Positions 15,071-23,529 of a DNA stretch of 36,896 nucleotides are shown here, in pieces. A program made the position numbers and the translations under genes. This DNA is from Nitrospirota bacterium. Its GTDB lineage: Bacteria; JACPQY01. The notes beneath the pieces are model-generated. The model did not search any database and was not told where the DNA came from. It saw only the letters and a program-made list of their open reading frames with translations. Each line of letters opens with the position of its first letter. Position 1 is the stretch's first letter. Location: the NCBI GenBank assembly GCA_016190245.1, contig JACPQY010000057.1, forward strand, positions 1 through 36,896. The letters are read 5' to 3'.

Positions 15071-17974
15071 CTATGCCCTCCGGATCTCCACCCGCGTGTC
15101 ACGGTCGCTCTGTCCCGGCGAGAGCGCCGCCGGCATCGGTCTCAGGTGGAACTGGCCACCCGCCAGTTCAACGGGATTGATCGGTGAAGGGATCAGGTTC
15201 TGGTAGCCCTCTCCGAGCTTGAACTGGTAGTTCTCCCAGGCATGATAGATGACGATTTGACCCGGCCTCAATGATGGAGACAGCTTTGCATGGATGCGAA
15301 ACCGGTTAAGGTCGTTGAATACCTCGATCTCGTCCCCATCCCTGATTCCCCTTGCCCGAGCATCCGCAAGGCTCACATACGCAATCGGCCCACCACGCTG
15401 CAGTCGAAGCATGAGGGCGTTGTCGCGCCAAGCCGCATGAATGCTCCATCGTGTGTGACCACCCCCCAGCATGAGCGGGTAGCGATCCCCCCCGGCCTTC
15501 GGGGGCTCCTTGTGGACGGGCAGCGCCTCGCCGTGCTCCAGGTACAGGGGGTGATCCTGATAGAATTGAATTCTTCGCGTGGCTGTTGGGTAGGGCTTCT
15601 TGCGAACCACGTGGTCCGTATAGGGGACGACGGTCTCATTCGGCTTGATCTCGCAGGCATTGCCGGTGGAGAGGTATCCTTTGCCCGGCGACGTGAACCG
15701 CGCGAATCCCTTCTTCCTCAGATCCGCCCAGCTCACGCCGTCGAGGTTGCTGCACATCTCGATAAGCCTCTCGGCCACGCGCTCCTCGTCGTTCTCCTTG
15801 AACGCGCCCCGATCCGACAGCTCCTCGAACGCCGTCTCGAACCGACGGACCTCGCCGTGGCGATCCCGAAAAGTTTCGAGTCCCCTCGCCTTTGCGCGAT
15901 CGCGCACCGACTTGGCAATGAGATAGCACGTCTCCCAATCGGACTTGGCCTCGTAGAACCGCGTCGCGCGGACGCCGGCGTGGATGAACGGCATCAGCGG
16001 CGTCCCCCACTTGTGCTCGGCCTTCTCGTACCAGCCGGCGGCGGGGAGCACGAGATCCGCCCACTGCGTGGTCGAGGTGACCCGCCAGTCCAGAATGGCA
16101 TAGAGCTTCAGCTTCGGCAGCAGCGTCTGTATCAGGTGCGGGTAGGCCCGGAGCCGCCGCATGATGTTGCTGCCATAGCCGAACAGGATACGCGGATCCT
16201 TCCCCGGAGGTGGGGAAACCGACTGCCACCGCTTCCCGAAGGACTCGTCCAGGATCTCCTTCAGGTCGCGCTTCATCGAGGGATCCCATTCCTTCGACCG
16301 GCCACTCGACTCCAGGAGCCCCCCATGCACCGCCCAGAAAAGGACCCCCGACACGTACAGGCCCCTTTCGTGCAGAGTCTCCCGCGCGATCTCGTACAGC
16401 ACCATCTCGGTTGTCAGCCCTTCGGTGACTCTCCGCTTCGCCGTCCGCGCGATCGTCTTCCACGCCACGCCCAGCGCGTGCGTCGCCCCTTCAAGCGTGG
16501 ACGGCGTCAGCGCGTACCGTTCGATTCCGTCCTGATACAGGAACGGGAAGGACGCGTAGCCCGCACCCGGCCGGCCCATGTGGCCGCACAGCGACAGCAG
16601 CAGGATGATCGATCGCTCCACCAGGTTGCCGTGGTAGTACTTACAGAAGTTGCTGCTGGTGACGTTGCACACCGCCTTGGCCGACGCGATCCGCCTCGCC
16701 AACCCCACGATTCGATCCGCGGGCACACCTGTGACCGCTGAGACCTTCTCGGGTGTGTACGCCTCAAGCCGATTTTTCAGGATTTCAAACACTGGCCTCA
16801 CACGCACCCGTCCCTCTCGCGTCGCTACCTCGATTGAACCCTCCAGCGCGGGCCGGAGCCGGCCCAGCTTCAGACTCCTGCGCGGCGCCCACCGCAGCCG
16901 CCCCGTCCGGCTGTCCAGCATGCAGAACACACCCGGATCCCCTTCGCTGCGCAGGTCACTCTCTTTGAGAAAAGACCCGTTGTCGTCACGCACGAGCAGG
17001 GCAAGATCCGTCTGTTCCACGATGAAATCGGCGTTGAAGTGGCCATCCTTTACAATGACATTGCACATGGCTAATGCCAGGGCCGCATCCGTGCCGGGTC
17101 GGATCGTGATCCAATCGTCCGCCTTGATCGCCGACGCGTTGAGGTCGGGCGTGATGGCGACGATTCGGGTGCCGTTGTACCGCGCCTCGGTCAAGAAATG
17201 AGCGTTCGGGATCTGGGTGTAGATGGGGTTGCAGCCCCAGATCAGGATGAGGTCGGAGTTGAACCAGTCGTCGGCCGACCGCTCGCCGACGATTTTTCCG
17301 AATGTGGCGCCCGCTCCCTGGTGTCCGTCACCGATTTCGGGGTTCATGTCGAGGTTCACGTGATCGAGATGAAGGGACAGCTTCATCTGTCCGGCTGAAA
17401 AGGTCCCCATCGTCATGAGCGGACCGATGTCCCAGACGATCCGATCCGGCCCCTCTTGAAGGGTCGTGTCGATAATGGCATCGGCCACTTCTGCGAGGGC
17501 CTCTTCCCAGGAGATTCGTTTCCACTTCCCGCTCCCGCGAGGCCCCACGCGCTTGAGGGGATACTTTACCCGAGTGGGTTCGTACATCCGCTGGCTGTAG
17601 CAGGCGCCTTTCTGGCAGCCGCGGGGGTTGAAATCCGGCACCGAGTCGTTCGTCTGCGGGTACTCGCCCGCCTGCTCTTCACGGAGCACCACGCCGTCCT
17701 TCACGTACACGTCGAATGCACAATGAGCCTGGTACCAACAGTTGACGAAGTGCGTGGACCGGGACACCTGGTCCCATGACCACTTGCGGCGGTAGAGGTC
17801 CTGGAAGCCGTTGTATGCTGCGGCGGCGGTCGAACCGCCCGTGGCTTCGCCGGCCTGCGCACCCGCGCTGCGCGGCAGGAGGTGGGTGAGCGCGAGACCG
17901 GCGCTCCCGGCACCTACCCACTGGAGGAATTCGCGTCGGCTCACGCCCGCGCGGGCTGGTCGCTCAGGTTCCAT
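15071..17974 (-). CDS. Type II DMSO reductase-family molybdopterin catalytic subunit, alpha2
   Basis: The 967-residue protein is a paralogue of alpha1 with a clear Tat signal (SRREFL at 12-17) and an AGAQA cleavage region near 40. Iron-sulfur ligands are H75, C79, C85 and C120, with the same H-x3-C-x5-C spacing as alpha1. D216 in GDGHQGAGATFG is the predicted Mo ligand. The C-terminal half has the MGD-binding GGHTRWSIH and YHAWENYQF segments shared by all four alpha proteins. ATG 17974 overlaps the preceding gene by 11 nt, indicating translational coupling. Alpha1 and alpha2 are more like each other than like alpha3/alpha4 in their cluster motif and signal peptide. They have no beta or gamma genes next to them, so they probably use those encoded at 24242-30495. 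Confidence 0.94.
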   Translation of the reverse strand: MEPERPARAGVSRREFLQWVGAGSAGLALTHLLPRSAGAQAGEATGGSTAAAAYNGFQDLYRRKWSWDQVSRSTHFVNCWYQAHCAFDVYVKDGVVLREEQAGEYPQTNDSVPDFNPRGCQKGACYSQRMYEPTRVKYPLKRVGPRGSGKWKRISWEEALAEVADAIIDTTLQEGPDRIVWDIGPLMTMGTFSAGQMKLSLHLDHVNLDMNPEIGDGHQGAGATFGKIVGERSADDWFNSDLILIWGCNPIYTQIPNAHFLTEARYNGTRIVAITPDLNASAIKADDWITIRPGTDAALALAMCNVIVKDGHFNADFIVEQTDLALLVRDDNGSFLKESDLRSEGDPGVFCMLDSRTGRLRWAPRRSLKLGRLRPALEGSIEVATREGRVRVRPVFEILKNRLEAYTPEKVSAVTGVPADRIVGLARRIASAKAVCNVTSSNFCKYYHGNLVERSIILLLSLCGHMGRPGAGYASFPFLYQDGIERYALTPSTLEGATHALGVAWKTIARTAKRRVTEGLTTEMVLYEIARETLHERGLYVSGVLFWAVHGGLLESSGRSKEWDPSMKRDLKEILDESFGKRWQSVSPPPGKDPRILFGYGSNIMRRLRAYPHLIQTLLPKLKLYAILDWRVTSTTQWADLVLPAAGWYEKAEHKWGTPLMPFIHAGVRATRFYEAKSDWETCYLIAKSVRDRAKARGLETFRDRHGEVRRFETAFEELSDRGAFKENDEERVAERLIEMCSNLDGVSWADLRKKGFARFTSPGKGYLSTGNACEIKPNETVVPYTDHVVRKKPYPTATRRIQFYQDHPLYLEHGEALPVHKEPPKAGGDRYPLMLGGGHTRWSIHAAWRDNALMLRLQRGGPIAYVSLADARARGIRDGDEIEVFNDLNRFRIHAKLSPSLRPGQIVIYHAWENYQFKLGEGYQNLIPSPINPVELAGGQFHLRPMPAALSPGQSDRDTRVEIRRA

Positions 17975-19034
17975 AGTGGATCTCGAAGACACCGTATCCC
18001 ACCCCGTCCGGCCCCTCGAACTTCGAGGCATGATCGTTCAAACCCGTCGCACTCTGCCTGGTCTCATCGCTCCTCACGTCCCACGTCTCGGTCTCGACCT
18101 TGAGGGATCCTCGATCGGAGCCGTGGTAGACGCCGTTCAGCCCGTCATAGAGTCCGCCCCGCAGATACACCGTCCCGAGCGGCGACACCTTCAGGGCGAT
18201 CGGACTGCCGCCCTCGGGTTGGAGGCGAACGCGGGCGGACCGGAAACGGCCGCTCGCTTGATCGAGCTCCACCTCGTGCTCCACATCCGCGATCGACGTC
18301 ACGCGCCCATTCTCCAGAATCGATCCGACGAAGTGGCGATTCCCCCCCCCGGGGTCATGAGTGCCGAAATACCAGATCTGCCGCCGGTCGAAGCGAACGA
18401 GCACCCAGTACAAAAGAAACCCCCAGCCGAGGGTTTGGAAGACCTGGAGCCACTCGAGCTCCCCCGGGCCGCCGATTCCGGGTCGGATGCCCCACGAACG
18501 ATCGCGACCCGCCCGGTATCGCCCGGGTTTCAGGTCGATGATGGAGCCTTCCCGGCGGATTACACCCTTCACGTCGGCCGTCTGGACGAACGTCCACCAC
18601 TCGACCGGCAGGGCCGGGCGCGGCTCCGGCGCATGGGGCAGGACGTGGGCCACCGGAGGAAAGGCGGCGGTGAATTCGAACTCGAACGAGAAGGGTCCGT
18701 GGCCCGGCGCGAGCCTGAAAGCCCATCGTTTCATCGGCACGAGGCATTCGGCCTGCAGCGGGCCCACGGTGGGCCGCGTGGGCTCCTGCAGCGCACGGGT
18801 GGAGGCCCGCACGTTCATCTGCCGTTTCCCATCCGTGAGCAGCGCGAATCCGTCCGTCACACCCAGGTTCGGATATGATCCGATCCCGCAGCCAAGAAAC
18901 GGTCCCCCGTTCGGGCTGTGCACGTTGAGCCAGAAGCGCTCGAACCAGCGCGGGTCGTCGGCAGGCATGGCCGGCCGTCCGCACCCCGGTTTGTGGACGA
19001 AAGGATCGTCCACGTCGGTGATCGTCAGTCCCAT
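17964..19034 (-). CDS. CrtC/AttH-like lipocalin-fold protein (tentative)
   Basis: The 356-residue soluble protein has no signal peptide and is rich in beta-strands and tryptophan. The order WFERFWLNVHSP, GIGSYPN, then a long two-domain strand pattern recalls the CrtC/AttH (hydroxyneurosporene synthase-like) family and related uncharacterised proteins of actinobacterial steroid and lipid gene clusters. CrtC adds water to, or removes it from, a tertiary carbon at an isoprenoid terminus, which would fit a pathway making tertiary alcohols; this is inference. ATG 19034 overlaps the upstream gene by 10 nt, and its own end overlaps alpha2 by 11 nt, so it is translated with both. A 9-C tract followed by GGGG lies inside (18342-18350). 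The fold assignment needs a profile search. Confidence 0.8.
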   Translation of the reverse strand: MGLTITDVDDPFVHKPGCGRPAMPADDPRWFERFWLNVHSPNGGPFLGCGIGSYPNLGVTDGFALLTDGKRQMNVRASTRALQEPTRPTVGPLQAECLVPMKRWAFRLAPGHGPFSFEFEFTAAFPPVAHVLPHAPEPRPALPVEWWTFVQTADVKGVIRREGSIIDLKPGRYRAGRDRSWGIRPGIGGPGELEWLQVFQTLGWGFLLYWVLVRFDRRQIWYFGTHDPGGGNRHFVGSILENGRVTSIADVEHEVELDQASGRFRSARVRLQPEGGSPIALKVSPLGTVYLRGGLYDGLNGVYHGSDRGSLKVETETWDVRSDETRQSATGLNDHASKFEGPDGVGYGVFEIHYGT

Positions 19035-19471
19035 TGAACCTCGCCCACCTCCACCCATTCCTTTTCCCGGCGCACCATTCGCTGGGCAAGCTCCCGCACC
19101 GCCGCGCGCGCCTCCGCGCTCCGGCCCGCGGGCACGGTCGTCAACAGCTTGGCGAAACGCTCCTTCAGAAGTTTGTTGCCTTCCCACGTCGCCGGGCCCG
19201 CCGACGTCTCCGTGCCCAGCCCATCCGCCTGTCCCCCGAGGCTCTCGATCTTCGAGCAAAGCGAAAGAAGGTCCGCTCGCTCTCCCTCGAGGAAGTCCCG
19301 GAATCGGTCCCATCTCTGGCAGCCGTGCTCCAAGAGCAGGAGAAAACTGACCACGTTCTCCATGACGGCCGATTGCTCAGGGTCGTCCGGATGCGCCATC
19401 ACGAAAGGCAGGATGACTTCCTGGAGGAGTTGTTTCGTCCCATTCAGGATGTCCCCCGCGGTCGGCCTCAT
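19025..19471 (-). CDS. Small helical companion protein of the kinase (DUF6285/LvaB-like, tentative)
   Basis: The 148-residue, mostly helical protein starts with an RPTAGDIL segment and a hydrophobic helix, and has charged heptad-like stretches in its second half. It resembles the small uncharacterised proteins (DUF6285 type, from memory) that are encoded next to APH-family kinases in acyl-CoA degradation clusters. In the Pseudomonas putida levulinate pathway the small protein LvaB assists the hydroxyacyl-CoA kinase LvaA. ATG 19471 overlaps the kinase stop in ATGA, immediately after an 11-G tract that may serve as its ribosome site. Its translation therefore depends on the kinase gene, supporting a complex. 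The family name is a recollection, not verified. Confidence 0.82.
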   Translation of the reverse strand: MRPTAGDILNGTKQLLQEVILPFVMAHPDDPEQSAVMENVVSFLLLLEHGCQRWDRFRDFLEGERADLLSLCSKIESLGGQADGLGTETSAGPATWEGNKLLKERFAKLLTTVPAGRSAEARAAVRELAQRMVRREKEWVEVGEVQWD

Positions 19472-20508
19472 TCCCCCCCCCCCATCTGGACCAACAGATG
19501 CTCGAGGAGCCGAGGGATGAGGAAACCGAGAACGGCAAGCTGGGCCGCGGCACGCTTCCCGGAGCAAAACACCTTCACGCCGGACAGGCAGATAACGGCC
19601 ATCTTCACGTTCCCCACCACCTGGTAGTATCGAATCCGCGCGGGATCCACGGTCCGCCCCGTCAGATCCTGGTAGGTTCGGTACAACGTTTCGGCGGGCA
19701 GCAGGCCCGAGGCGAGCCCCTGGCTGTTCGCCCAAAACTTGAGCCCTGCCCAGGCCACGTCTTCGATCGGATCGCCAAGGTGGGCCAGTTCCCAGTCGAG
19801 GACGGCGTGGACGGTCCCCTGCTCGTCGTAGAGATAGTTTCCGGAGCGATAGTCCCCGTGGACAAGTGTGACCAAGCCACCGCGCGGCGGCCGTTCGCGC
19901 AGCCAACGAAACGCCTCATCCAGAACGGGCACGCGCTCGGACCGGTCTTTGACGTACACGCGCTCCCACAGGTCCACCTGGGCCAGCGCCGCCTCCGTGA
20001 CATCCTTCGGCTCCCGCAGGAACGAGGCAAGCCCCGCCTTGCGCCAATCCACGCGGTGGATCTCGACGAGGAGTTTCACGAACTGATCGGCGATCTTGTC
20101 GCGCAGTTGCGACGATTCGTAGCTGGGGAACGTGCTGGACGGCGTGGCATGGCCGTCCATTCTCTGCATGATCAAAGACGGCCGCTCGAGTTTGGATCCG
20201 TCCGCGTCCACCCAGAAGGCCTTGGGCGCCCGAACAGGATACGTCTCCAGCGCCTTCAGCAGTTTGTATTCCGTCAGGCGATCGGTCGTCAGTCCCGCTT
20301 CGAGAAGCGAGACCGTGGGATCCCGCCTCAGGATGCAGGGACGTCGTTCAACGCTCGTGCCGTTGGCCAAGACGAGGTCGAACAGCCAGTTCTCACGGGA
20401 CGCACCGGCACTCCCCATCGCCGAGCGGCGCAGGCCCTCGACGCGGGGGGCTTGGCCGGAGGGGAGACCGTCGGCGACGAACCGTTCGATCCTTTCCTGG
20501 AGATCCAC
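19468..20508 (-). CDS. APH-family phosphotransferase (ACAD10/11- or LvaA-like hydroxyacyl kinase)
   Basis: The 346-residue kinase-fold protein has the Brenner motif HGDYRSGN (H217-N224, catalytic D219) and the metal-binding DWE at 238-240. Relatives include aminoglycoside kinases, but those beside acyl-CoA dehydrogenases (the kinase domain of ACAD10/11, LvaA) phosphorylate the hydroxyl of hydroxyacyl-CoAs so that it can be eliminated. No resistance-gene context is present. The start is GTG 20508 with AGAGG upstream; an alternative start cannot be excluded. The gene follows alpha3 after 69 nt and overlaps its small partner by 4 nt. Its C-terminus (QMGGGE) is encoded by an 11-G tract. A role in activating the alcohol made by a molybdenum hydroxylase is inferred. 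Confidence 0.92.
   Translation of the reverse strand: MDLQERIERFVADGLPSGQAPRVEGLRRSAMGSAGASRENWLFDLVLANGTSVERRPCILRRDPTVSLLEAGLTTDRLTEYKLLKALETYPVRAPKAFWVDADGSKLERPSLIMQRMDGHATPSSTFPSYESSQLRDKIADQFVKLLVEIHRVDWRKAGLASFLREPKDVTEAALAQVDLWERVYVKDRSERVPVLDEAFRWLRERPPRGGLVTLVHGDYRSGNYLYDEQGTVHAVLDWELAHLGDPIEDVAWAGLKFWANSQGLASGLLPAETLYRTYQDLTGRTVDPARIRYYQVVGNVKMAVICLSGVKVFCSGKRAAAQLAVLGFLIPRLLEHLLVQMGGGE
19473..19483. repeat. 11-nt C/G homopolymer at the kinase-companion junction
   Basis: Eleven G on the coding strand encode the Gly3 tail of the kinase and stand directly before the ATGA junction. They may serve as a Shine-Dalgarno substitute. Gain or loss of one G would shift the last kinase codons and could change coupling. 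Confidence 0.9.
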
Positions 20509-20531
20509 TTCGCGGCCTCTACCTTCCCAAC

Positions 20532-20552
20532 CCCCTCCTTACAAAGGAGGGG
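20532..20552. repeat. Perfect hairpin in the alpha3-kinase gap
   Basis: CCCCTCCTT/AAGGAGGGG pairs perfectly with loop ACA in the only sizeable gap (20509-20577) inside the first half of the operon, flanked by further CCAACC/GGTGGGG symmetry. With no T tract it is more likely an RNA-stabilising or attenuating hairpin, or a dispersed REP-like element, than a full terminator. Confidence 0.65.
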
Positions 20553-20577
20553 AGGTGGGGTAGAGCTTTTGCAGACG

Positions 20578-23529
20578 TCATGAAGTCGCGACCTTCTCGA
20601 CCTCGAGCGTGGGCCCTCTCGGCGTGTGCGACGGCGCGGCGTAATACGCGCGGTAATACAGGTGCCCGTACTCCCCCGCTAGATGGAGCGCCTTGAAGGG
20701 CGACGCCACCACCTCCTGATTCCCGCTACGTCCCTTGAACTGGTAGGGCTCCCAGGCGTGGTAGCACACCACCTGTCCCGGCTGGACGGACGGCGATACC
20801 TTCACGGCGGCGATGAACGAGCCGACGTCGTTGTAGAGCCGCGCGTGGTCGCCATCCCTGAGCCCGCGCCGGCGCGCGTCATCGGCGTTCATGTAGACCG
20901 CCGGCTGACCGCGCTGGAGCCTCAGCATGTGGCGTTGGTCCCGCTGGATCGAATGGATGCTCCAGCGGGTGTGCCCGCCCGTCAGACGCAGCGGGTACTT
21001 CCCGCCGGCCTCAGGCGGCTCCTTGTGCGTCGGCAACGCCTCTCCGGCCTCCAGGTACCAGGGATGGTCGATGTAGAACTGCTGGCGCGCCGTCATCGTC
21101 GGATACGGCTCCTTGTTGACACGGTTCCACTGGAGAGGATAGACGGCCTTCCCCTCCTCGTAGTCACCGCAGATGTGATTGAGCAGCATGTAGCCGCCGG
21201 TGTGTTTGATCCGCGTGGCGCCCTCGCGCCGGAGCTCCGACCACTTCACGCCGCGGACGGACTTTGAATGGCCCAAGATGTAGTCCATGGCCTTGTCCGC
21301 CTCTCCCTCCCGCATCTCGCCTTTCTTCGTAAAGCGGTCGTAGACCTTGTTCAAGTCGTGGGTATTGCCGAGGGGATCCTGGTGCGGCTTGACCCCCCGG
21401 GCGCGCGCCCGTTCCTGAATCCTCTTGGCCAGGAGCGCGCCGATGTCCCATTCTCGCCTGGATTCGTACAACGGGGCTACGGCCTGATCCCCGGCGATGA
21501 CGTAGGGCACATAGCTCATCGTGAACTTGATCCCGGTCTTCTCGTACCAGCCGGCCGCGGGGAGCACGAGATCCGCCTGGAGTCCCGAGGAGGACATCCG
21601 CGGGTTGATCGAAACGATCAAGTCCAGTTTGGGCCAAAGCACTTCGCGGATCCGGCTGGGCGTCGGCCAGCGTCTCAAGGGGTTGACGCCGGAGAAGATG
21701 AATACCTTTGGATCCTTCCCCGGCCGGGGATACACCGGCATCCAGTCCTTTTCCATGGATTCCTTCGCGCAGCTCTCCACCGAGCGCGGGAACGCGGGGT
21801 CGCCATAGGCCGCCCGGCCCGCTGTGCGATCCAACCCGCCGTGCGTGTAGAGCCAGGGGATGAGCGGTGTGTGGAGGCTGTACTGCCGCGTGAGGACCTT
21901 CATCATGTCGTCCATGAGCCGAGCCGTCGGCCTGACCGTGCTGGGCGCGCCCGCCATGAGCTCCAGCGAGGGCCGGAGGAGGGGCGGCAGCAGGTGTGCT
22001 ACGTCGTAGGAAAGGATTTCGAAACCGTGGATCGTCCACCACGCCCCCACACGCATGCCGGCGCCGGGTTTTCCAAACTGGCCCGTGAGGGCCAGCACCA
22101 GGAGCGCCGCGCGCTGAAAGAGGTCGCTGTGGTAATGCTTGCACGCGCCCCAGGACATGAAGATCATGGCCGACTTCGCCGCGGCGATCTCGCGGGCGAG
22201 CTGCCGGATCGTGTCCGGGTGGACGCCCGTGATCGCCCGCACGCGCTCGGGCGCGTAGGTCGCCAGGCGTTCCTTGAGCAGCTCAAGAACGGGCCTGACC
22301 TCGACGCTGGAACCATCCTTGAGCTTCACCGTGTGGCGCCCCTCGATGGCCGGATCGAGGCCGCGCAGCCGGATCGAGCGGAAATGGTGCGCGCCAAGGG
22401 AACGGGCAACGTCCAGTGCATTGGGTTTCTCCCCGAGCGAGGCGGGATTGCCCTCCACACCCGGCGCGGGAGCGAGGCGTTGACGGCGAGCGTCCCACAT
22501 GTAGTAGCCCGTTTCCTCGCCGCCCTCGACCACGTCCGCCTCGCGTAGAAACCGGCCGGTGTCCGAGCGGACGAGGAACGGCAGATCCGTCTGCTCCTTG
22601 ATCACGTCCTCCTTGTAGAGACGTTCGCTCACGATGACGTGCGCAATACCCAGCCCCAGAGCGGCGTCCGTACCGACCCGCGGGTTCACCCACAGGTCCG
22701 CGTGCATGGCGCTGGCGTTGAGATCGGGCGAGATGTGGACGACCTTCGCGCCCTTGTACCGCGCCTCGGTGATGAAGTGGAACTCCGGGATACGCGTGTA
22801 GGCGGGATTCCCCACCCAGGCGATGATGTAGTCCGAGTTGAACCAGTCGTCGGACGTGCCGTCCATGTTGTAGAGCCCGAGCGTCTGGATCACGCCCATG
22901 GGCAGGTCGCCCACGCCGGCCCACGAGTCGATGATCGTGGAGCCCATGAGGGCGAACACGCGGAACCCGCCGGCGGTGTCCGGTCCCATGTCGATCTGGG
23001 TAGTTCCATGGTCATACACCACGCACTCGGAGCCGTACTGGTTGACGGTATCGATGATCTTGTCGGCAATTTCGCTGAGCGCCTCGTCCCACGAGATGCG
23101 CTGCCATTTCCCGCTTCCGCGCGGCCCGACGCGCTTGAGGGGGTACTTGATCCGCGACGGGGCATACATGTGATCGGAGTAGCACGCACCCTTCTGGCAG
23201 CCGCGCGGGTTGAAGTCGGGCAGGTCCGGATTCGTCTGGGGATAGAGGGTATTCTGCTCCTCGCGGACGACGACGCCGTCGCGTACGTAGAGGTCCCACG
23301 CGCATGCGGCGATGCAATCCGCCATCAGGTGCGTGCCGCGCACAATCTTGTCCCATGACCATTTCTTTCCGTAGATGTCCCGCCAGTCGCCGTAGGGCTC
23401 TCCCGCGAACGGGCCTCGCGCGGGCGTCCGGCTCGGGGCGGGCGTCGTGCACCCCAGATGTTGAAGGGACAGGACGGCCGCTGCTCCTGCGCTCACCGCC
23501 AGGAACTCTCGTCGGTCCATCCCGTTCAT
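20578..23529 (-). CDS. Type II DMSO reductase-family molybdopterin catalytic subunit, alpha3
   Basis: The 983-residue protein has a Tat motif DRREFL at 5-10 and a hydrophobic run ending at LGC with C27, followed by a Pro/Thr-rich linker. This could be a Tat lipoprotein, although the -3 residue is His rather than Leu. Cluster ligands are H67, C72, C76 and C111, so the spacing is H-x4-C-x3-C, different from alpha1/alpha2. D208 in GDLPMGVIQTLG is the predicted Mo ligand and aligns well with NarG. An insertion relative to the other alphas lies near 360-400. ATG 23529 overlaps the chaperone stop in ATGA, with GGGAGG upstream. It is the alpha subunit directly coupled to the beta1-gamma-chaperone block. 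Confidence 0.94.
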   Translation of the reverse strand: MNGMDRREFLAVSAGAAAVLSLQHLGCTTPAPSRTPARGPFAGEPYGDWRDIYGKKWSWDKIVRGTHLMADCIAACAWDLYVRDGVVVREEQNTLYPQTNPDLPDFNPRGCQKGACYSDHMYAPSRIKYPLKRVGPRGSGKWQRISWDEALSEIADKIIDTVNQYGSECVVYDHGTTQIDMGPDTAGGFRVFALMGSTIIDSWAGVGDLPMGVIQTLGLYNMDGTSDDWFNSDYIIAWVGNPAYTRIPEFHFITEARYKGAKVVHISPDLNASAMHADLWVNPRVGTDAALGLGIAHVIVSERLYKEDVIKEQTDLPFLVRSDTGRFLREADVVEGGEETGYYMWDARRQRLAPAPGVEGNPASLGEKPNALDVARSLGAHHFRSIRLRGLDPAIEGRHTVKLKDGSSVEVRPVLELLKERLATYAPERVRAITGVHPDTIRQLAREIAAAKSAMIFMSWGACKHYHSDLFQRAALLVLALTGQFGKPGAGMRVGAWWTIHGFEILSYDVAHLLPPLLRPSLELMAGAPSTVRPTARLMDDMMKVLTRQYSLHTPLIPWLYTHGGLDRTAGRAAYGDPAFPRSVESCAKESMEKDWMPVYPRPGKDPKVFIFSGVNPLRRWPTPSRIREVLWPKLDLIVSINPRMSSSGLQADLVLPAAGWYEKTGIKFTMSYVPYVIAGDQAVAPLYESRREWDIGALLAKRIQERARARGVKPHQDPLGNTHDLNKVYDRFTKKGEMREGEADKAMDYILGHSKSVRGVKWSELRREGATRIKHTGGYMLLNHICGDYEEGKAVYPLQWNRVNKEPYPTMTARQQFYIDHPWYLEAGEALPTHKEPPEAGGKYPLRLTGGHTRWSIHSIQRDQRHMLRLQRGQPAVYMNADDARRRGLRDGDHARLYNDVGSFIAAVKVSPSVQPGQVVCYHAWEPYQFKGRSGNQEVVASPFKALHLAGEYGHLYYRAYYAAPSHTPRGPTLEVEKVATS

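Noticed and set aside
19468-20508. Reading the APH-family kinase as an aminoglycoside-resistance gene
   Set aside because: The context (acyl-CoA enzymes, small companion protein, molybdenum hydroxylases) and the overall sequence type point to metabolic hydroxyacyl kinases; no resistance cassette or mobile element is present.
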